Shown here: positions 24,575 to 33,730 of the stretch, one piece after another | Layout of the letters: every line of letters begins with the position of its first letter | Position numbering within the stretch: the stretch's first letter is position 1 | Source of the DNA: Clavibacter sp. B3I6 | GTDB taxonomy: Bacteria > Actinomycetota > Actinomycetes > Actinomycetales > Microbacteriaceae | NCBI RefSeq assembly: GCF_030816895.1 | Contig: NZ_JAUSYL010000001.1 | Coordinates: forward strand, 434,001 to 498,000 | Direction: 5' to 3' | DNA length: 64,000 nucleotides | Made by a program: the position numbers and the translations under genes | Notes under the pieces: model-generated | Database searches by the model: none | Told to the model about the DNA's origin: nothing | The model's input: only the letters and a program-made list of their open reading frames with translations

Positions 24575-27301
24575 GTGACTGTCAACGACCAGGATCCGTA
24601 CTCGGTGAACCACACCGATCAGGATCCGGAAGAGACCGCCGAATGGAACGAGTCCCTCGACGGGCTCGTCGAGACGCAGGGCCGGGGTCGCGCGCGCGAC
24701 GTCATGCTCAGCCTCCTCAAGCGCTCCAAGGAGCTGCACCTCAACGTGCCGATGGTCCCCACCACGGACTACATCAACACGATCGCGCCGGAGAACGAGC
24801 CGGACTTCCCCGGTGACGAGGACATCGAGCGCCGCTACCGCGCGTGGATCCGCTGGAACGCCGCCGTCACGGTGCACCGGGCCCAGCGCCCCGGGATCGC
24901 GGTCGGCGGGCACATCGCCACGTACGCCTCCTCCGCCGCCCTCTACGAGGTCGGCTACAACCACTTCTTCCGCGGCCAGGATCACGCCGGCGGCGGAGAC
25001 CAGGTCTTCGTGCAGGGCCACGCCTCCCCCGGCACCTATGCGCGCGCCTTCCTCGAGGGGCGCCTGAGCGAGCACCAGCTCGACGGCTTCCGTCAGGAGA
25101 AGAGCCACGAGGGCGGCGGCCTGTCGTCGTACCCGCACCCCCGCCTCATGCCGGAGTTCTGGCAGTTCCCCACGGTCTCGATGGGCCTCGGTCCGATCAA
25201 CGCGATCTACCAGGCGCAGGCCAACAAGTACCTCACCAACCGCGGCATCAAGGACGCGTCCGACCAGCAGGTCTGGGCCTTCCTCGGGGACGGCGAGATG
25301 GACGAGGTCGAGAGCCGCGGCCAGCTCCAGGTCGCCGCGAACGAGAAGCTCGACAACCTGAACTTCGTCATCAACTGCAACCTGCAGCGCCTCGACGGCC
25401 CGGTCCGGGGCAACGGCAAGATCATCCAGGAGCTCGAGAGCTTCTTCCGCGGCGCCGGCTGGAACGTCATCAAGGTCGTCTGGGGCCGCGAGTGGGACGA
25501 CCTGCTCGCCCGCGACACCGAGGGCGCGCTCCTCGACCTGATGAACCGCACCCCGGACGGCGACTACCAGACCTTCAAGGCCGAGAGCGGCGCCTACATC
25601 CGCGAGAACTTCTTCGGGCGCGACGAGCGCACCGCGAAGCTCGTGGAGGGCTACACCGACGACCAGATCTGGAACCTCAAGCGCGGCGGCCACGACTACC
25701 GCAAGGTCTACGCGGCGTTCAAGGCGGCGAGCGAGCACACGGGACAGCCCACGGTCATCCTCGCGAAGACCGTCAAGGGCTACGGCCTCGGCCCGAGCTT
25801 CGAGGGCCGCAACGCGACCCACCAGATGAAGAAGCTCACGCTCGACAACCTCAAGCAGTTCCGCGACGAGATGCGGGTGCCGATCACGGACGCGCAGCTC
25901 GAGGCGGACCCGTACCTGCCGCCGTATTACCACCCCGGCCAGGACGACGAGGCGATCCAGTACATGCAGGAGCGCCGTCGCGCACTCGGCGGGTACTCCC
26001 CCGAGCGCCGCACGAAGCACACGGCCATCTCCCTCCCGGACGACTCGGCGTACCGGATCTCGAAGAAGGGCTCCGGCACCCAGGAGATCGCCACGACCAT
26101 GGCGTTCGTCCGGCTGCTCAAGGACCTCATCCGGGCGAAGGACTTCGGCAACCGCGTCGTCCCGATCATCCCGGACGAGGCCCGCACGTTCGGGATCGAC
26201 GCCTTCTTCCCGACGGCGAAGATCTACAACCCGAACGGCCAGCACTACACGTCGGTCGACCGCGAGCTGCTGCTCTCCTACAAGGAGAGCCCGCAGGGCC
26301 AGATCGTCCACGTGGGCATCAACGAGGCGGGCGCCCTGGCGGCGTTCACCAACCTGGGCACGACCTACTCGACCCAGGGCGAGCCGCTCATCCCGATCTA
26401 CGTCTTCTACTCGATGTTCGGATTCCAGCGCACGGGCGACGCGATCTGGGCGGCGGGCGACCAGATGGCGCGCGGCTTCCTCATCGGCGCGACCGCGGGA
26501 CGCACCACGCTGACCGGCGAGGGCCTGCAGCACGCGGACGGCCACTCGCTCGTCCTGTCGCAGACCAACCCGGCGGTCGTGTCCTACGACCCGGCGTACG
26601 CCTACGAGATCGGGCACATCGTGCGCACCGGCCTCGAGCGGATGTACGGCGGCCAGCACGAGGACCCCAACGTCATGTACTACCTCACGGTGTACAACGA
26701 GCCGATCATCCACCCGGCCGAGCCCGAGGACGTGGACGTGGACGGCATCGTCCGCGGCATCCACAAGCTCAAGGACGGCTGGGTCGAGGGGCCGAAGGCG
26801 CAGCTGATGGCCTCCGGCGTCGCGGTGCCGTGGGCGCTCGAGGCGCAGAGGCTCCTCGCCGACGACTGGGGCGTGTCCGCCGACGTGTGGTCCGTCACCT
26901 CCTGGGGCGAGCTGCGTCGCGACGGCCTGGCGGCGGAGGAGCACAACCTGCTCCACCCGCACTCCGAGACGCGCGTCCCGTACCTGGAGGAGAAGCTCCG
27001 CGGAGCCGAGGGCCCGTTCGTCGCGGTCACCGACTTCTCGCACGCCGTCCCGGACCAGATCCGGCAGTTCGTGCCCGGCGACTACTCGACGCTCGGCGCC
27101 GACGGCTTCGGCTTCTCGGACACGCGTCCGGCAGCGCGCCGCTTCTTCGCGATCGACGGTCCGTCGATGGTCGTGAAGACGCTGCAGCGCCTCGCCAAGC
27201 AGGGCAAGGTCGACCAGGACGCGCCGAAGTGGGCGATCGACAAGTACCGCCTGCTCGACGTGACCGCCGGCACGACCGGGTCGGCGGGCGGCGAGGCGTG
27301 A
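24575..27301 (+). CDS. aceE: Pyruvate dehydrogenase E1, homodimeric type
   Basis: This 908-residue thiamine-diphosphate enzyme decarboxylates pyruvate and acetylates the lipoyl group of E2. Length and sequence fit the homodimeric AceE of actinobacteria and enterobacteria, not the alpha/beta type. The cofactor-binding motif GDGEMDE followed by NCNLQRLDGPVRGN is clear, and the second domain has the INEAGALAAFTNLGTTY segment. The GTG at 24575 was chosen because GGAAGAGG lies just upstream and family members begin near VNDQDPYSVNHTD; an ATG 30 bases earlier is possible. Its likely E2 and E3 partners are at 3.4-6.3 kb. fasR follows after 16 bases. Confidence 0.97.
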   Translation: MTVNDQDPYSVNHTDQDPEETAEWNESLDGLVETQGRGRARDVMLSLLKRSKELHLNVPMVPTTDYINTIAPENEPDFPGDEDIERRYRAWIRWNAAVTVHRAQRPGIAVGGHIATYASSAALYEVGYNHFFRGQDHAGGGDQVFVQGHASPGTYARAFLEGRLSEHQLDGFRQEKSHEGGGLSSYPHPRLMPEFWQFPTVSMGLGPINAIYQAQANKYLTNRGIKDASDQQVWAFLGDGEMDEVESRGQLQVAANEKLDNLNFVINCNLQRLDGPVRGNGKIIQELESFFRGAGWNVIKVVWGREWDDLLARDTEGALLDLMNRTPDGDYQTFKAESGAYIRENFFGRDERTAKLVEGYTDDQIWNLKRGGHDYRKVYAAFKAASEHTGQPTVILAKTVKGYGLGPSFEGRNATHQMKKLTLDNLKQFRDEMRVPITDAQLEADPYLPPYYHPGQDDEAIQYMQERRRALGGYSPERRTKHTAISLPDDSAYRISKKGSGTQEIATTMAFVRLLKDLIRAKDFGNRVVPIIPDEARTFGIDAFFPTAKIYNPNGQHYTSVDRELLLSYKESPQGQIVHVGINEAGALAAFTNLGTTYSTQGEPLIPIYVFYSMFGFQRTGDAIWAAGDQMARGFLIGATAGRTTLTGEGLQHADGHSLVLSQTNPAVVSYDPAYAYEIGHIVRTGLERMYGGQHEDPNVMYYLTVYNEPIIHPAEPEDVDVDGIVRGIHKLKDGWVEGPKAQLMASGVAVPWALEAQRLLADDWGVSADVWSVTSWGELRRDGLAAEEHNLLHPHSETRVPYLEEKLRGAEGPFVAVTDFSHAVPDQIRQFVPGDYSTLGADGFGFSDTRPAARRFFAIDGPSMVVKTLQRLAKQGKVDQDAPKWAIDKYRLLDVTAGTTGSAGGEA

Positions 27302-27317
27302 GCTGCGCCGACCTGAC

Positions 27318-28592
27318 GTGACCACGAGCGATCGGCACGACACCGACGTGGAGACCGGGGAGACGAAGGCGGAGACGCTGACGTGGCTCCGGTCCCTGTC
27401 GGGGGAGCTCGCCAGCGCGACGCTCCAGCGGCTGGAGGACACGCTGCCCTGGTACGGCGACATGCCGCCGGGGCGGCGCTCCGCCGTCGGGCTCGTGGCG
27501 CAGGCCGGCATCACCTCGTTCATCCACTGGTACGACGATCCCGACTCCACGCCGTGGATCGCCGCGGACGTGTTCGGCGCGGCACCCCGCGAGCTCCTGC
27601 GGTCGGTGAGCCTGCAGCAGACGCTGCAGCTCATCCGCGTCACCGTCGAGGTCGTCGAGGACCGCGTGCGCGACCGGCACCGCACGGTGCGCGACGCGAT
27701 ACTCCTGTACTCGCGGGAGATCGCCTTCGCGGCGGCCGACGTATACGCGCGCGCCGCCGAGGCCCGCGGGCTCTGGGACGCGCGGCTCGAGGCGCTCGTG
27801 GTCGACAGCATCCTGTCGGGCGAGTACGACGACGAGCTGCCGTCCCGCATCGCGGCGCTGGGCTGGCACGGCCACGGCGAGGTGTCGGTGCTCGTGGGCA
27901 CCGCCCCCGCCGTCCTCGACGTGGACCAGCTGCGGCGCACCGCGCGGCACCTCGACGCCGACGTCCTCATCGGCGTCCAGGGCAGCCGGCTCGTCCTCGT
28001 CATCGGGCGCGCGTCGCCTGCGGTCGTGGATCCCGACGCCCCCGCCCCCGAGGTGCCGCCCGTCACCTTCCTCGAGATCGCGACGCAGCTGGAGCCCGGC
28101 TTCGGTTCCGGACACCTGGTCCTCGGCCACGAGGTGCCGAGCCTCGTCGAGGCGTCCCGCAGCGCCCGCGCCGCCCTCGCCGGCTTCGCGGTGGCGCGCT
28201 CCTGGCGCAACGCCCCGCGGCCGACGCTCGCCGACGACCTGCTGCCCGAGCGCGCCCTCGCCGGCGATCCGCTGGCCCGCTCCACGCTCATCAACCGGAT
28301 CTACAAGCCCCTGCAGGCGCACTCCACGGAGCTGCTCGCGACGCTGTGGTGCTACCTGGACACCGGCCGCTCCCTCGAGGCGACGGCGCGGGAGCTGTTC
28401 GTGCACCCGAACACCGTGCGGTACCGGCTCAAGCGCGTCTCCGACGTCATCGGCTGGGACGCGACGGGCGCCCGCGAGGCGCTCATCCTCCAGGCGGCGC
28501 TCATCATCGGCAGCATCGCCGAGGCGGGCACGACCGTCCCGAAGCAGCAGGGATCCGGCCGCGCCCGGACGAAGCGGCCGGCGGCCAGGTGA
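27318..28592 (+). CDS. fasR: PucR-type regulator of fatty acid synthesis, FasR
   Basis: This 424-residue protein has a C-terminal PucR-type helix-turn-helix (TLWCYLDTGRSLEATARELF then HPNTVRYRLKRV) and an N-terminal sensory region without membrane segments. A regulator of this type directly upstream of fabD-fabH-acpP-fabF is the position of FasR, which in Streptomyces activates that operon. The GTG start lies 16 bases after the aceE stop, so some transcription from aceE may reach it, joining acetyl-CoA production to fatty acid synthesis. Confidence 0.88.
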   Translation: MTTSDRHDTDVETGETKAETLTWLRSLSGELASATLQRLEDTLPWYGDMPPGRRSAVGLVAQAGITSFIHWYDDPDSTPWIAADVFGAAPRELLRSVSLQQTLQLIRVTVEVVEDRVRDRHRTVRDAILLYSREIAFAAADVYARAAEARGLWDARLEALVVDSILSGEYDDELPSRIAALGWHGHGEVSVLVGTAPAVLDVDQLRRTARHLDADVLIGVQGSRLVLVIGRASPAVVDPDAPAPEVPPVTFLEIATQLEPGFGSGHLVLGHEVPSLVEASRSARAALAGFAVARSWRNAPRPTLADDLLPERALAGDPLARSTLINRIYKPLQAHSTELLATLWCYLDTGRSLEATARELFVHPNTVRYRLKRVSDVIGWDATGAREALILQAALIIGSIAEAGTTVPKQQGSGRARTKRPAAR

Positions 28593-28686
28593 GCCGCCGC
28601 GCATGTGCCCTCGTCACAACGTCGCAGCGGATCCTCTGTAGGACGTGGACTCCGGCACGCTGCTCGTCGAGTGGGAGGGTGGACGG

Positions 28687-29607
28687 ATGATCATCGTCGT
28701 CTGCCCGGGTCAGGGCTCCCAGAAGCCCGGCTTCCTCTCCCCGTGGCTCGAGCACCCCGAGCACGCGCGACGCCTCGGCGAGCTCGGCGACGCGGCCGGG
28801 CTCGACCTGGTCACGCACGGCACGACGTCCGACGCGGACACCATCCGTGACACCGCCGTGGCCCAGCCGCTCATCGTCGCCGCGGGCATCATGGCCCTCC
28901 ACGCGCTCTTCGCCGACGGCCGGGACGCGTACGTCGCCGGCATCGCGGGCCACTCGGTCGGCGAGATCACCGCCGCCGCCGGCGCGGGCATCGTCACCGA
29001 CACCGAGGCGATGTCGCTCGTCCGGACCCGCGGCGACGCCATGGCCGAGGCCGCCGCCGTCACCCGCACGGGCATGAGCGCTGTCGTGGGCGGCGACCAG
29101 GACGCGGTGCTCGCCCGGCTCGCCGAGCTCGGGCTCGAGCCCGCCAACTTCAACGGCGGTGGGCAGATCGTCGTGGCCGGCGACCCGGAGGCCCTGGCGG
29201 CGCTGCAGGCCGAGCCGCTGCGCGGCACCCGCGTGATCCCGCTGCAGGTCGCGGGTGCCTTCCACACCCATCACATGGCGCCGGCCGTCGAGGTGCTGCG
29301 GCAGGCCGTCGTGCCGCTCGCCCCCCGCGACCCGCGCTTCCCCATCTGGACCAACCGCGACGGCAGCCGGGTCGAGTCCGGCGCCGCGTTCCTCGACCTG
29401 GTCGTCGGCCAGGTCGCGAGCCCGGTGCGCTGGGACCTCTGCATGGAGGCCTTCGACGCCGCGGGCGTGACGGGCCTCATCGAGGTCGCTCCCGCGGGTG
29501 CGCTCACCGGCCTCGCCAAGCGCGGTCTGAAGGGCCTCCCGACGCTCGCGCTCTCCACGCCCGACGACCTCCCGGCGGCCATCGACATGCTCGACGCGCA
29601 CGCCTGA
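28687..29607 (+). CDS. fabD: Malonyl-CoA:ACP acyltransferase
   Basis: This 306-residue enzyme moves malonyl groups from CoA to acyl carrier protein for fatty acid synthase II. The GQGSQ start motif and the active-site GHSVGE (Ser90) are present, with the catalytic histidine in FHTHHM near residue 195. The ATG at 28687 has GGAGGG upstream, which sets the start against an extension of 14 codons. It is first of four fab genes in a row. Confidence 0.96.
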   Translation: MIIVVCPGQGSQKPGFLSPWLEHPEHARRLGELGDAAGLDLVTHGTTSDADTIRDTAVAQPLIVAAGIMALHALFADGRDAYVAGIAGHSVGEITAAAGAGIVTDTEAMSLVRTRGDAMAEAAAVTRTGMSAVVGGDQDAVLARLAELGLEPANFNGGGQIVVAGDPEALAALQAEPLRGTRVIPLQVAGAFHTHHMAPAVEVLRQAVVPLAPRDPRFPIWTNRDGSRVESGAAFLDLVVGQVASPVRWDLCMEAFDAAGVTGLIEVAPAGALTGLAKRGLKGLPTLALSTPDDLPAAIDMLDAHA

Positions 29608-29636
29608 CCCGCCTCACCGACACCGAACAGGCACAC

Positions 29637-30650
29637 ATGACCGACCAGCCCCGTCCCTCCATCCAGACCGCCCCCGTGGTCGAGCGCTTCACCCGCATCT
29701 GGGGTCTCGGCGCCGCGCGCGGCGAGCTGGACGTCCCGAACGACGACCTCGTCGGCCCCATCGACTCGTCCGACGAGTGGATCCGCCAGCGCACCGGCAT
29801 CATCACCCGGAAGCGGGCCGGCGCCGACGTGGACGCGGTCGACCTCGCGACCACCGCGTCGCTCGAGGCCATCGCGAAGGCGGGCATCCGCCCGGAGCAG
29901 ATCGGCATCGTCCTCGTGAGCACCGTGAGCAACACGGTGCAGACCCCGTCGATGGCGGCGCTCCTGGCCGACCGCATCGGCGCCAACCCCGCGCCCGCCT
30001 ACGACATCTCCGCGGCGTGCGCCGGGTACACGTACGGCATCGCCCAGGCGGACTCCTTCATCCGGTCCGGCCTCGCCGACTACGTGCTCGTCGTCGGCGC
30101 CGAGAAGCTCTCCGACATCGTCGACCCGACCGACCGCTCCATCTCGTTCCTGCTGGGCGACGGCGCCGGTGCGGCGATCGTCGGCCCGAGCGACACGCCG
30201 GGCATCTCGCCCACCGTTTGGGGCTCCGACGGGTCGAACTGGGACGCGGTGGGGATGAGCGGCACGCTGAAGAGCATGCGCGACGGATCCGCGTGGCCGA
30301 CCCTGCGCCAGGACGGCCAGAAGGTCTTCCGCTGGGCCGTGTGGGAGATGGTCAAGGTCGCCAAGGAGGCGCTCGACCGCGCCGGCGTCTCGGCCGACCA
30401 GCTCGCCGCCTTCATCCCGCACCAGGCCAACATGCGCATCGTCGACGAGTTTGCGAAGCAGCTGGGCCTCCCCGCGTCCGTCGCCATCGCCCGCGACATC
30501 GCGACCACGGGCAACACCTCCGCCGCGTCGATCCCGCTCGCCACCCACCGCCTGCTCGAGGAGGACCCGTCGCTCTCCGGCGGGCTCGCCCTGCAGATCG
30601 GCTTCGGCGCCGGACTCGTCTTCGGCGCGCAGGTCGTCGTCCTGCCCTGA
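29637..30650 (+). CDS. fabH: Beta-ketoacyl-ACP synthase III
   Basis: This 337-residue enzyme starts each fatty acid by condensing an acyl-CoA primer with malonyl-ACP; in Gram-positive bacteria with branched-chain lipids the primer is often branched. The catalytic triad is visible: Cys128 in SAACAGYTYG, His in IPHQANMRI and Asn in TTGNTSAAS. The N-terminus is about 15 residues longer than the E. coli enzyme. It sits 29 bases after fabD. Confidence 0.96.
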   Translation: MTDQPRPSIQTAPVVERFTRIWGLGAARGELDVPNDDLVGPIDSSDEWIRQRTGIITRKRAGADVDAVDLATTASLEAIAKAGIRPEQIGIVLVSTVSNTVQTPSMAALLADRIGANPAPAYDISAACAGYTYGIAQADSFIRSGLADYVLVVGAEKLSDIVDPTDRSISFLLGDGAGAAIVGPSDTPGISPTVWGSDGSNWDAVGMSGTLKSMRDGSAWPTLRQDGQKVFRWAVWEMVKVAKEALDRAGVSADQLAAFIPHQANMRIVDEFAKQLGLPASVAIARDIATTGNTSAASIPLATHRLLEEDPSLSGGLALQIGFGAGLVFGAQVVVLP

Positions 30651-30703
30651 GCTTCACCGCCCCATAAGCTGTTCCGGTCATCACGAACCACGAGGAGATA
30701 CAC

Positions 30704-30952
30704 ATGGCACTGTCCACCGAAGAAGTCCTGGCCGGCCTGGCCGAGCTCGTCAACGACGAGACCGGGATCGCCACCGACACCGTCGAGATGGACAAGTCGT
30801 TCACCGACGACCTGGACATCGACTCGATCTCGATGATGACGATCGTCGTCAACGCCGAGGAGAAGTTCGACGTGAAGATCCCCGACGAGGAGGTCAAGAA
30901 CCTCAAGACCGTCGGCGACGCCGTCACCTTCATCACCAACGCGCAGTCCTGA
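30704..30952 (+). CDS. acpP: Acyl carrier protein
   Basis: This 82-residue acidic helical protein carries the growing acyl chain on a 4'-phosphopantetheine group. The attachment site reads DIDSISMM; the usual DSL is DSI here, a conservative change. GAGGAGA lies close before the ATG. It is 53 bases after fabH and followed by a hairpin and fabF. Confidence 0.96.
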   Translation: MALSTEEVLAGLAELVNDETGIATDTVEMDKSFTDDLDIDSISMMTIVVNAEEKFDVKIPDEEVKNLKTVGDAVTFITNAQS

Positions 30953-30963
30953 TCGCGCGGACG

Positions 30964-30993
30964 ACGGCCGGTCCCGCATCCGGGACCGGCCGT
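30964..30993 (+). terminator. Intercistronic hairpin between acpP and fabF
   Basis: A perfect 12-base stem closes a six-base loop 11 bases after the acpP stop, without a T run. It may be a partial terminator or stabilise the acpP 3' end inside the operon. Confidence 0.55.
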
Positions 30994-31031
30994 CTCCCTC
31001 CCCCGTTCCCGACGTCGAGGAGACGCCACGC

Positions 31032-32273
31032 ATGACCACCCCCAAGAAGATCGTCGTCACCGGCATCGGCGCCACGTCGCCCCTGGGCGGCACCGCCGAG
31101 GACACCTGGCAGGCGCTCCTCCGCGGCGAATCGGGCATCACGACCCTCGAGCAGGACTGGGTGGCCAAGTGGGAGATCCCCGTCACCTTCGCCGGGCAGG
31201 CCAAGGTGCCGTCCTCCGAGGTGATGCAGCGCATCGAGACCAAGCGCCTCGACCCGTCCAGCCAGTTCGCCCTGACGGCCGCGCGCGAGGCCTGGGCCGA
31301 CGCCGGATCGCCGGAGGTCGACCCGCTCCGCTTCGCCGTCGACTGGGCGACCGGCATCGGCGGCGTGTGGACGCTGCTGGACGCGTGGGACACCCTCCGC
31401 GAGAAGGGCCCGCGCCGGGTCCTGCCCATGACCGTCCCGATGCTGATGCCCAACGGGCCCGCGGCCGCGATCGGCATGGACCTCGGCGCCCGCGCCGGGA
31501 TCCAGACCGTCGTCTCCGCCTGCGCCTCCAGCACCGAGTCGATCGCCAGCGCCTACGAGCACCTCCAGGCCGGCCGCGCGGACATCATCGTCGCCGGCGG
31601 CTCGGAGGCCTCGATCCACCCGCTGCCCATCGCGTCCTTCGCCGCGATGAAGGCGCTCTCCAAGCGCAACGACGATCCCGCGCGCGCCTCACGTCCCTAC
31701 GACATCGCGCGGGACGGCTTCGTCCTCGGCGAGGGCGGCGCGGCGCTCGTGCTCGAGACCGAGGAGCATGCCAAGGCCCGCGGCGCGCGCATCTACGCCG
31801 AGCTCGTCGGCGGCGCCGTCACCAGCGACGCGTTCCACATCACGGCGCCCGACCCCGAGGGCACGGCCGCGGCCCGGGCCATGATCGCGAGCATCGAGGG
31901 CGCGGGCTACTCTCGCGCCGACGTGTCGCACATCAACGTGCACGCGACCAGCACGCCCGTCGGCGACATCGCCGAGTACAAGGCGCTCGAGCGGGTCTTC
32001 GGGGACGCCGTGCATGGGATCCCCGTGAGCGCCACGAAGGCGTCCACCGGCCACCTGCTCGGCGGCGCCGGCGCCATCGAGGCGGTCTTCACGGTGAAGG
32101 CCCTCGCCGAGCGCACCGCTCCCCCGACCATCAACCTCACCGAGCAGGACCCGGACATCAAGCTCGACGTCGTCACCTCGCCGCGCGCGCTGGGCGACGG
32201 CGACCTGCTGGCGATCAGCAACTCGTTCGGCTTCGGCGGGCACAACGCGGTCATCGCCTTCCGCAGCGTCTAG
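31032..32273 (+). CDS. fabF: Beta-ketoacyl-ACP synthase II
   Basis: This 413-residue condensing enzyme elongates acyl-ACP with malonyl-ACP. The active site has the nucleophile in VSACASSTES, the first histidine in NVHATSTPVGD and the second in KASTGHLLGGAGA. CASST replaces the common CATG pattern and HATST the common HGTST. GAGGAGACG lies before the ATG. It is last in the fab operon, ending in a very strong hairpin. Confidence 0.95.
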   Translation: MTTPKKIVVTGIGATSPLGGTAEDTWQALLRGESGITTLEQDWVAKWEIPVTFAGQAKVPSSEVMQRIETKRLDPSSQFALTAAREAWADAGSPEVDPLRFAVDWATGIGGVWTLLDAWDTLREKGPRRVLPMTVPMLMPNGPAAAIGMDLGARAGIQTVVSACASSTESIASAYEHLQAGRADIIVAGGSEASIHPLPIASFAAMKALSKRNDDPARASRPYDIARDGFVLGEGGAALVLETEEHAKARGARIYAELVGGAVTSDAFHITAPDPEGTAAARAMIASIEGAGYSRADVSHINVHATSTPVGDIAEYKALERVFGDAVHGIPVSATKASTGHLLGGAGAIEAVFTVKALAERTAPPTINLTEQDPDIKLDVVTSPRALGDGDLLAISNSFGFGGHNAVIAFRSV

Positions 32274-32279
32274 CCCCGG

Positions 32280-32330
32280 CCGCACGCGAAGAGGCCCCGA
32301 CCACCGCGGTCGGGGCCTCTTCGCGTGCGG
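32280..32330. terminator. Strong hairpin ending the fab operon
   Basis: A perfect 23-base stem closes a five-base loop directly after the fabF stop and before the end of the convergent DUF3145 gene. It is the longest perfect stem noticed in the window. Confidence 0.85.
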
Positions 32331-32352
32331 GAGGAGACGAGGGGGGGTCGGG

Positions 32353-32871
32353 TCAGCCGACCTTGTGCAGCCAGACCACCGGGCTGAAGTCGCTGGCGTG
32401 GCGGAACGCCTCGAGCTCGTCGTCCCAGGCTTGGCCCATGGCGAGACGCAGCTCGCGGTGCAGCTCCAGGGTGTTCGACCCGGCGATGTCGAGGGCGTAG
32501 CGGATGCGGTCCTCGGGGATGACCGTGTTGCCGGCGGTGTCGGTCTGCGCGAAGAACACCCCGAGGTCGGGCGTGTGCATCCACCGGCCGCCGTCGCGTC
32601 CGGGTCCCGCGTCCTCGGTGACCTCGTAGCGGAGGTGCTCCCAGCCGCGGAGGCCGCTCGCGATGGCGGCGCCGGAGCCCTCCGGCCCCTCCCAGTAGTA
32701 CTCGGCGCGCATGGCGCCCTTGAGCACCGGCTGCGGGTCCCACGTGAAGTTCACGGCGTGACCGAGTGCGCGACCTGCCGCCCATTCGACATGGGGGCAG
32801 AGCGCGCGAGGGGAGGAGTGCACGTAGAGCACTCCTCGAGCCGGTCTTGAGTTGGCGACGGGTGCTTCCAT
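32353..32871 (-). CDS. DUF3145 family protein
   Basis: This 172-residue soluble protein belongs to DUF3145, an actinobacterial family of unknown function often found beside fatty acid synthesis genes, as here. Recognisable segments are GVLYVHSSPRALCPHVEWA at the N-terminus and the WEHLRYEVTED region in the middle. The ATG at 32871 has GGAGGAGA upstream. It is convergent with fabF. Confidence 0.88.
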   Translation of the reverse strand: MEAPVANSRPARGVLYVHSSPRALCPHVEWAAGRALGHAVNFTWDPQPVLKGAMRAEYYWEGPEGSGAAIASGLRGWEHLRYEVTEDAGPGRDGGRWMHTPDLGVFFAQTDTAGNTVIPEDRIRYALDIAGSNTLELHRELRLAMGQAWDDELEAFRHASDFSPVVWLHKVG

Positions 32872-33129
32872 GGGTCTCCTCCATCCGATCAGATGCGTCT
32901 TCCCCAACGATCTGCGTGCGATGGACGAGCTCCACACCTGCCGGTGCGGCCGGCGCGAGCGCCGACGGGTCTCATCATGCCGGGTGATCCTGTGCATCGG
33001 CAACATCGCCGCCTCGACGCGCCGGTCCCGCCCGGCACTTCCCCCGCGGCGGCGGGTCCGGGCGGGATGCATGCCGGGAATGCCTAGGCTCCAGGTGTCG
33101 GTCTGCCGGGACCGGGAGACGAGGCGGCG

Positions 33130-33729
33130 ATGTCGGTGCGACACGCGCTCCTCGCCGTCCTCACGGAGGGCACCTGCTACGGCTACCAGCTGCGGACGGA
33201 GTTCGCCCGGCGCACGGGCACGGCGGCGCCGCTCAACGTCGGCCAGATCTACAACACGCTCGACCGGCTCGAGCGCGACGGCCTCGTGGTCAAGGGCGCG
33301 ACGGACGACGCGGGCCATGTGCCGTACACGATCACGCGGGCGGGGACCGCCGAGGTGGAGGAATGGCTCGGTGCGAGCGTCGGCGGCGTCGGGACGCGGG
33401 ACGAGCTGCTCGTGAAGGTGACGCTCGCGCTGTCACTGCCCGGGGCCGACGCGCGGGAGGTGGTGCGCATCCAGCGGGCGAGCACACGCGAGGAGGCCCG
33501 CGTCCTCGCCGGGATCCGCCAGGACCTCGAGCACTCCGACGACCCCCCGCTCGCGCGTCTGCTCGCCGTGGAGGCGCAGGAGGCGCAGGCCGCCGCGCGG
33601 CTCGCGTGGCTCGAGGCCGCGGAGCGCAGGATCGGCGCGGCCCGGGCGTCGGGAGCGCGACCAGCGGGTCTGGCGGAGGCGCCGCGTCGGGGACGTCCGG
33701 CGCGACGGACGGATCCGGCCGCCGGCTGA
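33130..33729 (+). CDS. PadR family transcriptional regulator
   Basis: This 199-residue protein has an N-terminal PadR winged helix (VRHALLAVLTEGTCYGYQLR, then GQIYNTLDRLERDGLV) and a C-terminal helical dimer domain. The last 35 residues are a basic Ala/Arg/Pro tail. Such regulators usually repress a neighbouring membrane or efflux gene, but none is adjacent. A TAGGCT hexamer at 33085-33090 and GGGAGACGAGG before the ATG suggest a short leader. Its stop is one base from the stop of the convergent DUF1684 gene. Confidence 0.88.
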   Translation: MSVRHALLAVLTEGTCYGYQLRTEFARRTGTAAPLNVGQIYNTLDRLERDGLVVKGATDDAGHVPYTITRAGTAEVEEWLGASVGGVGTRDELLVKVTLALSLPGADAREVVRIQRASTREEARVLAGIRQDLEHSDDPPLARLLAVEAQEAQAAARLAWLEAAERRIGAARASGARPAGLAEAPRRGRPARRTDPAAG

Positions 33730-33730
33730 C

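Noticed and set aside
23750..28294. A 1514-codon open frame on the minus strand
   Set aside because: It is antisense to aceE and fasR and overlaps the real peroxiredoxin gene in another frame; no domain is recognisable.
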